Notes under the pieces: generated by a model
Database searches by the model: none
Seen by the model: the letters and a program-made list of their open reading frames with translations, nothing else
What the model was told of the DNA's origin: nothing
Source: Dipteris shenzhenensis
Taxonomy: Eukaryota > Polypodiophyta > Polypodiopsida > Gleicheniales
Assembly (NCBI GenBank): GCA_047967505.1
Contig: CM106541.1
Strand: one strand, 5' to 3'
DNA: 64,000 bases
Part shown: piece by piece, positions 44,721 to 55,084 of the stretch
How positions within the stretch are numbered: position 1 is the stretch's first letter
How the letters are laid out: every line of letters starts with the position of its first letter
Made by a program: the position numbers and the translations under genes

Positions 44721-47224
44721 GGGGTCTAAAGCAAGCTCTCAAAACAAGAGTGTAATGCACAGGGGCACTACCTCTTAATATAGTATTTTTAGTGTGTTGA
44801 TCTATTAACAGGCAATTTTACCCTCGAAGGTTCAAAGTGATCTCCATAAAAGGTAGTTTGAGAGGCATAAGTACATTAACTTTTTAAGAAAAATTGCACT
44901 TGGGAATTCACAAAGGAGAATCCAATTCTCCACTATAGCACTACCTCTTAGAAGCCACCCCAAACAAAACAAAACAAAGCAAATTTCAAGCATTCATGAG
45001 GACTAGACCATGACCAACTAAATGACACCCATCCAAATACATGGCAATGATGCCCATTTGTAGATCCTTGCAAAGTTTCAACGCAAAAGAATGGGCTTCA
45101 AAGAATGCGACCCCCTAGTGCATCCTCGCCACTATACCCTTGCATCTTCATGGATTGAAAGCAAGCAACCCCAATGCACTCATGATGCACTCGTAAAAGC
45201 TTATTATGTCCATATGCTTTGGGTTGAATAATGTCAACTCCCAAGATGCCTAAGATGAATACACTCTTGTCGTTACCCACCCCATCTTACATGACGATGT
45301 TGCACCTCCTGCCATGTCCTATAAAATAGTACCTTTGATGTGTGCATGTGTGTGTGCACAAGCATGCATACATACATGCATATGGGTTTTTTAGTACTTA
45401 TAATTCTTTAAGATATTCCCCATCCATGATTTTTGCCTCCAAGTTACCTATAAATAATTCCTATCTTTGCGATCCAAACTACTCGCCTTAAAGTTGTGGG
45501 AATGATTGGATGGAAGAAAGCTTGCTAACAATGATACTCAAGGGTGCAAACTCAAGATTAGAGACTATAATGCGTGCACTATGTGGTGTATGCACTATGT
45601 ACTGTTAAATTGAATTACACTTGTAATTAGAGCTCGGGACTAGACACCTACATATTAGCTAGAATTTATTCCAAATTCATAACTAAGAGTGTTAAACGGA
45701 ATTACACTCGGCTCATCCTATTAATAACTACAACTCAGGACTTAATAGGCTATGTGCTCACTAGAATTTATTTCGAATTCATAGCTAATGAAAGAAACAA
45801 TGCAATAACACAAACCGCAATCCATTGAGACAATATACTTCAATGCATATCCATGTAAGGAATTATCCAAAGCAATTGCTCTTTAAGAGCTTCCCATGAT
45901 AGCGCAACACAACCTAAGTCAAGACTAAACACTGCGAGATCAAACTTTAGAATTCTTCTTCCTCAAATGAAAACTTGAAAACCAACTCACAAGACCCCAT
46001 AAAAAACCCTTCCTCACTCTCTATCTAATTTTCCATTAGTCTAGTGGCTTATTGGAAAAATCTTTGAACCTTCTTTGTGCCTATCAACATTCATATTCTT
46101 GCTAAAATCTTGTTGACGAGGCACTGGCAGGGGATTCCTTAGCTTGGCAAAAGGCCTTAATCTACTTATGTTGTACTCAAGGCTAGCTACCACAAGAGCA
46201 AGGTTTATCTCACACATGAATTCACATGCAATAGAGCTTTTCGAGCAAACCACATCTTGTTCCTACACGAGGCATCCAAGGTGGAGTACCAAATAATGTC
46301 GAAACATAGCTTGATCCCGTAATATATAACTTGAGTCATCATTGCCACGTCGGCTTGAGTTCATGCTCAAGATCAGGCTTAGCTCCAAGACTTACGTGTT
46401 TACATGGCAATTTTTCAAAAGGGTTTCAACAACCTTTCCATTTGAGACTTTGACTAGGCTACCACTTCCATATTGGCCATGGGTCAACTACCTTTTTGCA
46501 TATAAATATAACAATCCTCTATGTAATACTCATCAATGAAACCCCAACCATTAAAGTTACTTTTTTTCTCAAATGGCCTTGTTGTTTTCTTACAAGCCTT
46601 GGAATAGGTGCTTCCTAGCTAGGCTTTTAGAAAAATCTTGATCCTTTTCCATTTCTTTAAGAGACCCCATTTTAGATTTATATCTCAATGGGGTTTGCTT
46701 TATAAAGAAGGTTTGACAATTTCATTTTTTCCCCTTACCATAATAAATATTCAAAAAGCAACTAATAGCCTATAAGACATCATCAAAAAATACAATGCAC
46801 TTGAAATATGTTAGGTGTGCAAATTCATTGAAAAGACCAACCAAGCCCCACAAGGTCAATAAAGATACATCTACATAATGTAAAGAGCAAGCCCATGAAG
46901 CCCATATTCATCACTAGCTACAGCAATCCTAATTCCTTAGCATCCAGCCTCCGTCCTCTACTGTTTCCAGCATGCCATCAAAGCTTCTCACATAGAAGCT
47001 CACGGCTGGGAGGCAACGCCATCTATTGTATTAGTTTTACAGTAATCAAATTTTTGATTCTCCATACTATCTGCTTTTCTCTCTTGCATACGAGATCCTG
47101 TTATCTGTTGAGCACAGACGTTGTATTGTTTTCTTACACTATCAACAAAGGATTGCAAGTTTATTTGGTGCTGAACATCTTGCTCAAGTATTGAATTCTC
47201 CCCACCCTCTCCTTCTACCTATCT
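44721..47224. other. Intergenic sequence, no gene recognised
   Basis: AT-rich and without a recognisable coding domain on either strand. It contains a two-copy duplication at 45600-45795 and CATACATACATGCATA low complexity near 45365. Bases 46886-47220 look LTR-like but no boundaries could be fixed. Confidence 0.5.
45600..45795. repeat. Two-copy tandem repeat, about 95-100 bp
   Basis: TGTTAAATTGAATTACACTY, then TAGCTAGAATTTATTCCAAA and TTCATAACTAA, recur at 45690-45795 with substitutions. Confidence 0.65.
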
Positions 47225-48015
47225 TAGACTACCAAGAAACTTGGGATGTCCGGATTTTAGTCTTGGTATGATGACATCTTGGCTCCTCCAATTTGATGGC
47301 ACATACAAACCCTCAACCAAGGCTACTAGTGTGGGTGTGAAGCTCACTTCACCAGCGAGTGAGGTGTATTGTTATAGCAAGTCTGCACCAACAAGTACTT
47401 GCAACCAAGCTGAGTACTCGGCACTCATTTTTGGGCTACAAAAGGCACAAGAACATCACATCAAGCAACTTGAGGTGCAAGGAGATTCTCAACTGGTGTG
47501 TGAATAAGTTAATGGAAGGTGGAAGGTGCGGAGCGAAGGCTTCGGGTTCCATGACATCAACAAGCATTGGAACTTTGCCAACAATTTGAAGAGGTAAAAA
47601 TTCAGCATATCTCTCGAGCTCAAAATATAGTTGGTGATTTCTTGGCACGTGAAGCTTGTACTTCAATCACGCATGAAGCGAGTGGAAGCACTGGCCTAAC
47701 AAAGCCACAAGCCACGAAGGAGAGTGATCATTTGTAAGGAATGCAAAGGTTGTGGTCATCATGAAACTAAGTGTTGGTCATATTTGATACGAGTTTATCG
47801 ACTTCGGAAGATCATCAGAAAGGTCCTCAAGGACATTGCTCAAAAGAAGGATGCCAGACCACACACCCCTTGAAGAAGTAGAATGGCAATTACAAGAACT
47901 AGAAGAAGCTGAAGGTGATGTGCAAGCTCTCCAATTGTTGACATTTGTCATGGCATTCTTGTTTGCCTTTATGAACAACCTCATGCAGCACCGTGTCTCT
48001 AACCCTAGCTTGTAA
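47225..48015 (+). pseudogene. RNase H-like frame followed by zinc knuckle and hydrophobic tail
   Basis: Bases 47270-47505 read WLLQFDGTYKPSTKATSVGV, YSKSAPTSTCNQAEYSALIF, GLQKAQEHHIKQLEVQGDSQ, an RNase H fold of the RVT_3 type. A TAA (47506-47508, from CAA) and one frameshift precede FEEVKIQHISRAQNIVGDFL near 47590-47645. Another frame then gives VIICKECKGCGHHETKCWSY, a cysteine-histidine knuckle, and EEVEWQLQELEEAEGDVQAL, ending in a hydrophobic segment LLTFVMAFLFAFMNNLM. It lies just 5' of a Ty3 gag on the same strand. It could be an extra 5' gene of that element or the 3' end of another element. Confidence 0.6.
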
Positions 48016-48242
48016 AGATGGATGCGATATCATGAGGAATGGTCCTTTTAAGATTGTCTACGAGCTATTCTATGCTGAACATTCTTCCCGTGTAGTATTT
48101 CACAATACACTAGTCACACCCTACCCTGCCTATGTGTTCGTTGTGGATGTATCTTTGCCTGATTTTCAGTTCAAGCTACCTCTTTCCATTGTTTGCCAAT
48201 AGATAAGCCTCATTTCGTCTCTCTCTTTTCCATTTTCCAAGC

Positions 48243-48958
48243 ATGGCTGACATTCTCGTGTTCTGTGGACGGGTTGAAGAAAATCCAAATGAGTATCTTG
48301 TGGCCTTCAAGCGCTGTTGTGTTTCTCTCAACTTTCTTACTGAGGATAGATGGCTGTTGGTTCTTCCCACATTTCTAGAGGGTTTGGCTCAAGTGTGGTA
48401 TGAGAAGCAATCCGATGATGTTCACCAAAGCTGGCCAAGGTTAACAGCAGTGATGATTGAGTATTTCAGCAAAGAAGAGGAGCCAGAGAATGTGTACCTG
48501 CAGGTGGCAAACTTAAAGCAATCAGAAGGTGAGATGGCACATCGATATGTGGATCGAGCGGATGTGCTTCTGGACCGTTTAATTGCCATGCAGGAGGACA
48601 ATGCTGGATTTCGAGCTGGAATGACTCAGCATGTGCTGGGCTTCCTTGTAGCAGGAGCAAGTGATGAATTCTGCCTCAAGCTTAAATGGGAGAATCCATA
48701 AACTATGGTGCTAGCTCATGATATTGCTCAAAAGTTTGATAAAGTTTAGTCTGACCCCACTTCAAAGAAGACGATTGTCCCTCCGCAACCTCCTCAATTC
48801 TTGCAACAACAACTTGGAGGGTCTAACTCAGGGGCATACCCCCACCCCTCATCTAGGATGTATCCACCGCCTCCACCTCAAATGTATGGTCCTCCCTTAG
48901 ATGCTTACCCTCAACAAGGAGTATATCCTCAACCTTCGCCTGGAAGATTTCCCCAGCC
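48243..48958 (+). pseudogene. Ty3 gag capsid
   Basis: Opens MADILVFCGRVEENPNEYLV and continues WLLVLPTFLEGLAQVWYEKQ, MIEYFSKEEEPENVYLQVAN and MTQHVLGFLVAGASDEFCLK, the retrotransposon gag domain. Nonsense codons at 48699 (TAA after WENP) and 48747 (TAG) interrupt an otherwise intact frame that runs on into a Pro/Gln/Tyr-rich linker. Confidence 0.8.
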
Positions 48959-49327
48959 TTGCCCATGAGCCCCCTCCTTCCTACTCCCCCGGCCCCTCCT
49001 ACTAAAGAACCCGAAGTCAATGACCTAGCCAAGGCCCTAAATGATGTTCGGCTTGAGATGATGGGCATCAGAAATCAAGCCAATCGCCCTCCAAGAGAAC
49101 ATGCCAATGTTGTGTGCTACGAGTGCCACCAGAAGGGTCATTATCGCATGGAATGTCCCAATATTCCAAGGGTGAATCTTATGAGTGAACCAGGCACCGA
49201 GGTTTCTGACGTAAAGATCCTTGACCTCAGGAAAAGAAGTCGTACCACCTCAGACCCCTCTCCAAACCATGGACTGAGCCACCCAGGGAGAAGGTGTCCT
49301 TCTCACAGCCCTCAGATGCTAAGATAG
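48959..49327 (+). pseudogene. Ty3 gag nucleocapsid (zinc knuckle)
   Basis: A shifted frame with a Pro-rich start, VNDLAKALNDVRLEMMGIRN and a CCHC knuckle CYECHQKGHYRMEC (C-x2-C-x4-H-x4-C), which binds RNA in packaging. Confidence 0.8.
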
Positions 49328-50334
49328 CAGACCCACCAATAGAGAAGAATAAAAGATCTCGTAGGAGTAAGTGGTTGCCCTCATATTTTCCCTTTAGCTC
49401 GGGGCAAGAGAACTATTCAATCGTTCAGGACCTTGCTCATCGGTCTTTGAGCATCACGCTCCCTCAACTAATAGCATTAAGCCCTAAGGTGAGACGTGAG
49501 CTACAGCATGGGCTCTCAACAAGGAGGAGCAAGAAAAAGGAAAAGGTACGAGAGGTTTCTTCTATCTCTGAAGAAATTGATCAGCACCCACATACAGTAG
49601 ATGTCATCATAGATAATTGCCGTGTTAAAAGTGTGTGTGTCGATGGGGGAGCTGCATGTAATATCATGGTGCCCCGTATCATGAAGAAATTGAATTTGAA
49701 ATGCACAAGGCATTCCTCCACTCGAATCAAGGTGGCAGATAGTCGACGACTCGCCACCCTAGGAGTCATTGAGGATTTGGCCATCATTGTCAATGGTTTA
49801 ACCACCACCCTCAATTTCTATGTAGTGGACATCGAATATACAGGCAGGAGTTACCCAGCCATACTTGGGAGACCATGGTTGAGAAAGAGTGATGCAGTCA
49901 GCTATTGGAAGATAGGACACATGTCTTTTGGTGCTTCTAAGGAGAAGATCCTGATTCAACCAAGTGCCACGGAACTAGAAGAAGAAGAGGAGCAAGATAG
50001 TGATACTCTCTCATCCTCAGTGTCTAAATCAATGGAAGAATCAGACGGGGTGGAGGAGTTCTCAGAAGATAAAATTTACATGATGGGGATGTCTCCGACC
50101 CTGCCATCTACAGAAAAGGTAATAGCTAGTCCTCAATTGCTTGAATATATGCTTTCCCCAGACCTCACTCCAAGTGAGAAAGATGAGTTCCTAGAAATGT
50201 TCAAAGATTTCCCTGACCTCTTTGCAACTAGCTACCACCACCTTCGCCATGTGGCTGCCATAGAGCACAAGATAGAGTTGAAGCCTAATGCAAAGCCTGT
50301 GGCTCAGAAGTATTGGAGATTAGGGCCCCTATAG
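49294..50334 (+). pseudogene. Ty3 protease and start of reverse transcriptase
   Basis: A 346-codon open frame. The retroviral-type aspartic protease is around residues 105-205, with active-site VCVDGGAACNIM (D-G-G instead of D-T/S-G, as in many plant Ty3 elements) and SYPAILGRPWL as the flap/ILG block. An acidic linker (EEEEEQDSD-like) follows, then MFKDFPDLFATSYHHLRHV and IEHKIELKPNAKPVAQKYWR, the RT entry region. A TAG at 50332 (CAG in relatives) is followed by ALHSELQKLVEAGFIVPVHN before truncation. Confidence 0.85.
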
Positions 50335-50435
50335 ACCAATGCTTTGCACTCAGAGTTGCAAAAACTTGTAGAAGCTGGGTTTATCGTTCCGGTTCACAAT
50401 ACTGAATGGGTTTTACTAGTGGTAGTCACCCTCGG

Positions 50436-51403
50436 GGGGTCACTTAGTGTAATATGTCTATATCATGTGCATTCAAGGGTTCTTTTCTAAATCCCTATGT
50501 AACCTATTTCTAGTATTTCCTAGTATCCCCTCTGTAAATTGTGGAGAATTTTATAAATCCCCTTCTGTAAGTATATTTATTTTCCTAGAGGAATTTTAAA
50601 AGTCCTTATGTAAGTCATACACTACTACTTTTGGAGTCCCTTTAGGTAGGATGAGATATTTAGAATGCAAGATCTCTACATCACCTGCATTATTTGAATC
50701 TATACACAAAAAATTGAGGTACTAACTGCAATAATGGGCAATGCATAAGTTTAAGATGGGTTTGTGTCTTGATGATGCCATAAGGCAAGAGAAACAAAGA
50801 ATAAAGACGTGCAAAAATTAAGAGGAACAAATATCAAACAAGACAAATCATGTGTGCCGTACACCAAGAGCAAAGAATTGTGCAAAGTCACTTGAAACAC
50901 GTAAAGAGCTCAAGAAACAACCTTTATAAAAATACTACATGAAAGATTGGGAGCTTTTATAAATGCTTTATATCTTTCAATTTTTTACAAAACCATATGT
51001 ATGGGCATTTCAGCTAGGAGAAGGGATGATAGATTAGCCAATTTTACAAAGCATTCAATGACGATATATAATGTTTATTTCTTGCCAAATACAAACATCT
51101 AGAGCTTTCTTATGTGAAAGATTGGAAACTTGTTTAAACAATGTATATCCGAGACTTAGTAATTTCTTCCATGTCTTTATTGTTAGAGAAGGAGTAGAGA
51201 AGAAAAAACTAAAACACCATGCTTTCGGCCACATTCACGATTGGCCTTGCCACTTTTTCCATGTCTTGATTGTTAGAGAAGCAAAAGATGGAAATATCAT
51301 TCTTCTTTGTCACATTTATAGGAGACCTTTCCACTTTTTTTCTTCCATGAAAACCCTTACTAAGTCATATCAAACCATGGTATTAAAACCATAGAGGCTA
51401 CAT
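50436..51403. other. AT-rich intergenic sequence
   Basis: Nothing coding recognised. Bases 50500-50640 repeat short phrases (CCCTCTGTAAATT, CCCCTTCTGTAAGT), and 51160-51290 hold an imperfect 90-bp duplication around TTTCCATGTCTTKATTGTTAG. Confidence 0.5.
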
Positions 51404-51612
51404 CACTACTACACACGGATCCTATTGCGACGTTTACATACCGATGTTTAGCGCCCGCTTAGCATTAATCATCGGTATGAAAAGTGGGTTTCGTAAAGCG
51501 TCGCTATATAGTGACTCTTGCTAAAAGTCGCTATATAGCAACGTTTATAAAGGTCGCTATATAGCGACTTTTAAGTGTTGCTATATAGCGACACTGATAT
51601 ACTATTTTATAG
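51404..51612. repeat. CACTA left terminal and subterminal repeat region
   Basis: CACTACTACACACGG is followed by at least four variants of the 16-bp palindrome, perfect at 51553-51568 and with one to two changes at about 51505, 51531 and 51580. Such subterminal repeats are transposase-binding sites in En/Spm elements. Confidence 0.75.
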
Positions 51613-51789
51613 TGACGTTTTCCAAAGAGGTTTTTTTTTTTATATAGGCCTTAAAAGTTAGTTTTTTCCAATGACAAATTTTTTTAAATTTTCATACATG
51701 TTTGATCTCATAGAGAATAAAAAAATGAGAGCATGTACATCAAGCCTTTGAAGCTCATATATTCATGTCGAAGTTTGAGATGAGAAAAA

Positions 51790-54700
51790 TCAATTAAGAG
51801 CATTTACATCAACTGTTTCATCTTGAGCCAAGTCTAAGGCACCAAACAAGTCTATCTCCAACTCTATACCGAGTTGATCTCTTATATCATCATCGTACTC
51901 TAGCATCGTACGTTCATCTAAAAGTATTTGATCATCTTCTTCAATAAAGTGTGGTAATTCTTGATGATCATTGTCTTATTCCTCAATATCATGATCTCCA
52001 TCTTCCTCCCGTGCGATGTCATTATGCGCATCTTCCTCTTAGCTCATATGGTGATCTACATCTTCTTCATTAGATTCATCAATTGGATCCGGCATTGGTA
52101 GTGGCATCTCCATATCCACATCTCGATCTTCAAAAATTTTCTTACTTCGTGGTGCAACTTGGATCACGTACCACCATCTTGGATCAGAACGATCCGAATG
52201 AAAAACCACCTATATTGAAGATGGGTGCCAAATGTCGTCAATTATATATATGAAATTATGCTCAAGTACATGTATCAATGGACTTTAAAAATGAAAGCTT
52301 CGATTAATTAAATCATTAGTATGCACCTGCTTACAGTGCTCGGGAAGAACAAAAGTATCACTTTCATCGGTCCAATGTTTGGTGGAGTCTATTGCAAAGA
52401 GACCGCTACTATCTTTTCTCACTGTCGCATGGGGACCGTTGTAAATAGTTCTAAACCATTTTACATCAAGAATGAAAATACTAAATCATCTGAAATCAAC
52501 TTCATAGATGTCGCGTATGGTTCCATAATAATTCAATTGTGAGGAGAGAAGATTGGTATCCGAAGCACTTGCTCGGCTATCTTGTGTGAAGTTAGCCATG
52601 ACTCCACAATCATACGTGACTCTCTTTGAATCGATGCGTTCCACATGAAAATTTTTATTTATATGACCATAATGCACTGTACTTTTTTTAATTACGCTAA
52701 TGCATCACGATTATCGGTACACTAATTCTACTTAGAATACCTATAAGACCTTGTGCCAATCATGGGACTTGAGCCCACTAAGCTTATTGTCCTTTGAAAA
52801 TGCTCCTTTCAAGCAACGCATGTACCCTGTCAGTGTTTGAAAAGAGGCAATGTCTGCCTTGATTGCTACCTCCTCCCTCGTAGAGAGGATCCATGTTGCT
52901 TTCGGGAGGACAACTTTTCCCGAAGCATGCACTTGGGGCTACAAACGAGACATCCTATTCATAGCATGCAAGTCTTCTCGCACTCCTCTCGAGTCCTTGG
53001 AAGCAACCAAGTGTGCCCAAATAGTAGCCACCACATTCTTGAAGATATGCATGGGATCCAAGAGATGATTGATTTGTATAAGGAAGCTCGTGAAAGATCG
53101 ATAGCCTCTTCATACTAGGACGAGGTTCCTCTCCATTCGCCCTCCAAGCTTGAATCCAGTCACTTGCCTTCAAATATGATGGTGGTGGATCAAGCTGACC
53201 TCCACGTGCGAGATGGTCGAGCAGAAGGTATCGAGCATGACTTTCATAAACATTTTTCCTCATATGTTTGGAGTAGCGTGCAAGCGATTTCAAAGCCAGT
53301 CCACAAATAGGACAAGCATGGTACCCACTTTAACAAGTCTTGCACGCGTGCACGAATGTGTTAGTCCAAGAGATGCATACGAAAGAGAGTCAAAAAAGCA
53401 TAATCCCTCATTGTACATGTAAAGACACAACCACGCACCTGCTCACTCTCCATATCCTGGGTAGTCATGCATGGTCCACATCAAGATACCCCCGACCAAA
53501 ATATCATTGGTATGTTTAGGAGCTCTGGAAATATCAAAGACCTACACTCCTCTCCATAATATCTGTAACTCCTCTATCAAAGGTGCCATGTACACGTCCA
53601 TATTTTTTGCCTTGTACTTTCCTGGCACAAGTAGTGCAAGCATGAGGTGTCCCTTTTTTATTGTTAGCCATGGTGGGATATTGTAATTCACCATGACTAT
53701 GGGCCATGTCGACCAAGATGTCGAGCGTAACCCGAAAGGATTCACGCCGTCCATGGCTAGCCCAAGATGTAAGTTGCGTGGCTCCCTTGCAAAGTCCGGC
53801 CACTGATTATCTATGTGCTTTCAAGCTGCACAATCTGCAGGAATCCTTAATGTGTCATCAGTGGACCGATGAGATGCATGCCATGTCATCAACTCTGCTA
53901 TGGATTTGCATCGAAACATGTGTTGTATTCTTGCAATGATGGGAAAGTGTCTCAAGACCTTTACCGGTATCCGCTCACCCTGCAAGTCATCTCTATATCG
54001 TTGTTTCCCACACTTTGGACAACTAGCCAAATCTCCATGCTCATGATGAAAGAGAATACAATCATTACGGCAAGCATGGATGGTATCATAATCCATACCC
54101 ACCATTGTTAGCATCTTTTTCACTTCATCTCTTGATGCGGGCATGGTATTTGGTGCAAGCAACATCTTCTGGAGCAACCTATGATAATTCAAAACATACA
54201 TAGGCTTCGAACAATGATGATTTGGTATACACTATCCAAATGATGATTATCAAAACAAACAATATCCAAATAATGAGTCAAATTAATGCAAGAGCTAACC
54301 TCATTAAGGCCGAGACACTTGTATCCGACCACCCATACTTTACTTGTAGATTCAAGATTGAGAGACAAGAGACAAGCATGTAGTTTAGACATCCTAGCAC
54401 CCTCGTACAATTGTGTTGATTGCAACTCTCGCATTTTGACCTCAGACTCTGACATCACATGTACATGGGATGTAGTGCCCCTAAAAATGGAATCCATCAT
54501 GTCGACCATACCCTTGTTATCATCCGGGAGACTATAGTCTTGCTGAAAGTGAGAAGGTATATGCATACTCTCATCACCCTCCTCATCCTGTTTTAAGATT
54601 TCGTGTAAATATAAGATCTTGTATTTTATGGTATACAATAAGACTACGAACTTAAATAGCTTTGACTTACCGATGGTCCATCAACATGTGCAACACCAAC

Positions 54701-54877
54701 GGTGGGTACTGGTTCCGGCTCCTCCCCATACATCCGCAAGTGGTGCATGATAATACGACGTTGATGTCATACTTCTCGCTTGCAATGAGTGCAATGACAG
54801 TATAACCTCTCCGTAAGCCACTTCGTGCTCCCAGGCGTTGGCGCATCATCGGACGAGCTTTCACTAGTCCCTTCCAT
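51790..54877 (-). pseudogene. CACTA TnpD-like transposase, broken
   Basis: Opens MEGTSESSSDDAPTPGSTKW at 54877. An N-terminal zinc-type motif (LYCHCTHCKREV, then HQRRIIMHHLRMYG) is interrupted by TGA in place of CGA. Next come DMMDSIFRG and STQLYEGARMSKL (exon 54300-54587). The Transposase_21 core (54200-53500) reads DYDTIHACRNDCILFHHEHG, SCPKCGKQRYRD, VKVLRHFPIIARIQHMF, LGLAMDGVNPFG and YNIPPWLTIKKGHLMLALLV. The region 53300-52740 includes INHLLDPMHIFKNVVATIWA, then YDCGVMANF and NYYGTIRDIYEVDF (DUF4216-like), and an acidic C-terminus after DPRWWYVIQVAPRSKK. Stops and splice decay make it inactive. Confidence 0.85.
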
Positions 54878-54983
54878 CTACACTTATAAAATCACAACAT
54901 AAGCATGAAGAAGAGATATTAACAGTTATAAAATAGTATCTATGAGCTTTTTTTCATGCTACAACAAAAAAGTGATTGTAAGC

Positions 54984-55060
54984 GTCGCTATATAGCGACC
55001 TTTTTGCTCTGTTTTGTCGCTATATAGCGACAGAAAAGCGTCGCATCGCTATATAGCGAC
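54984..55060. promoter_or_regulatory. Palindrome cluster in the divergent CACTA promoter
   Basis: Perfect 16-bp palindrome copies at 54984-54999 and 55016-55031 and a one-mismatch copy at 55045-55060, all GTCGCTATATAGCGAC-type as at the left end. They lie 107 bp upstream of the TnpD start and just before the putative leader of the second gene. Transposase binding here could autoregulate both genes. Confidence 0.65.
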
Positions 55061-55084
55061 GCTGTGGGTTAAAACTCGAGACTC

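Larger units (their letters stand above)
48243..50435 (+). mobile_element. Ty3/gypsy gag-protease-RT fragment
   Basis: An ordered plus-strand series: capsid domain, Pro/Gln-rich linker, zinc knuckle, aspartic protease and the first residues of RT. It breaks off at about 50435 in sequence unlike any RT (VVVTLGGSLSV). No LTR is identified on either side. It lies 4.5 kb upstream of RPOT and is divergent from it. Confidence 0.8.
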
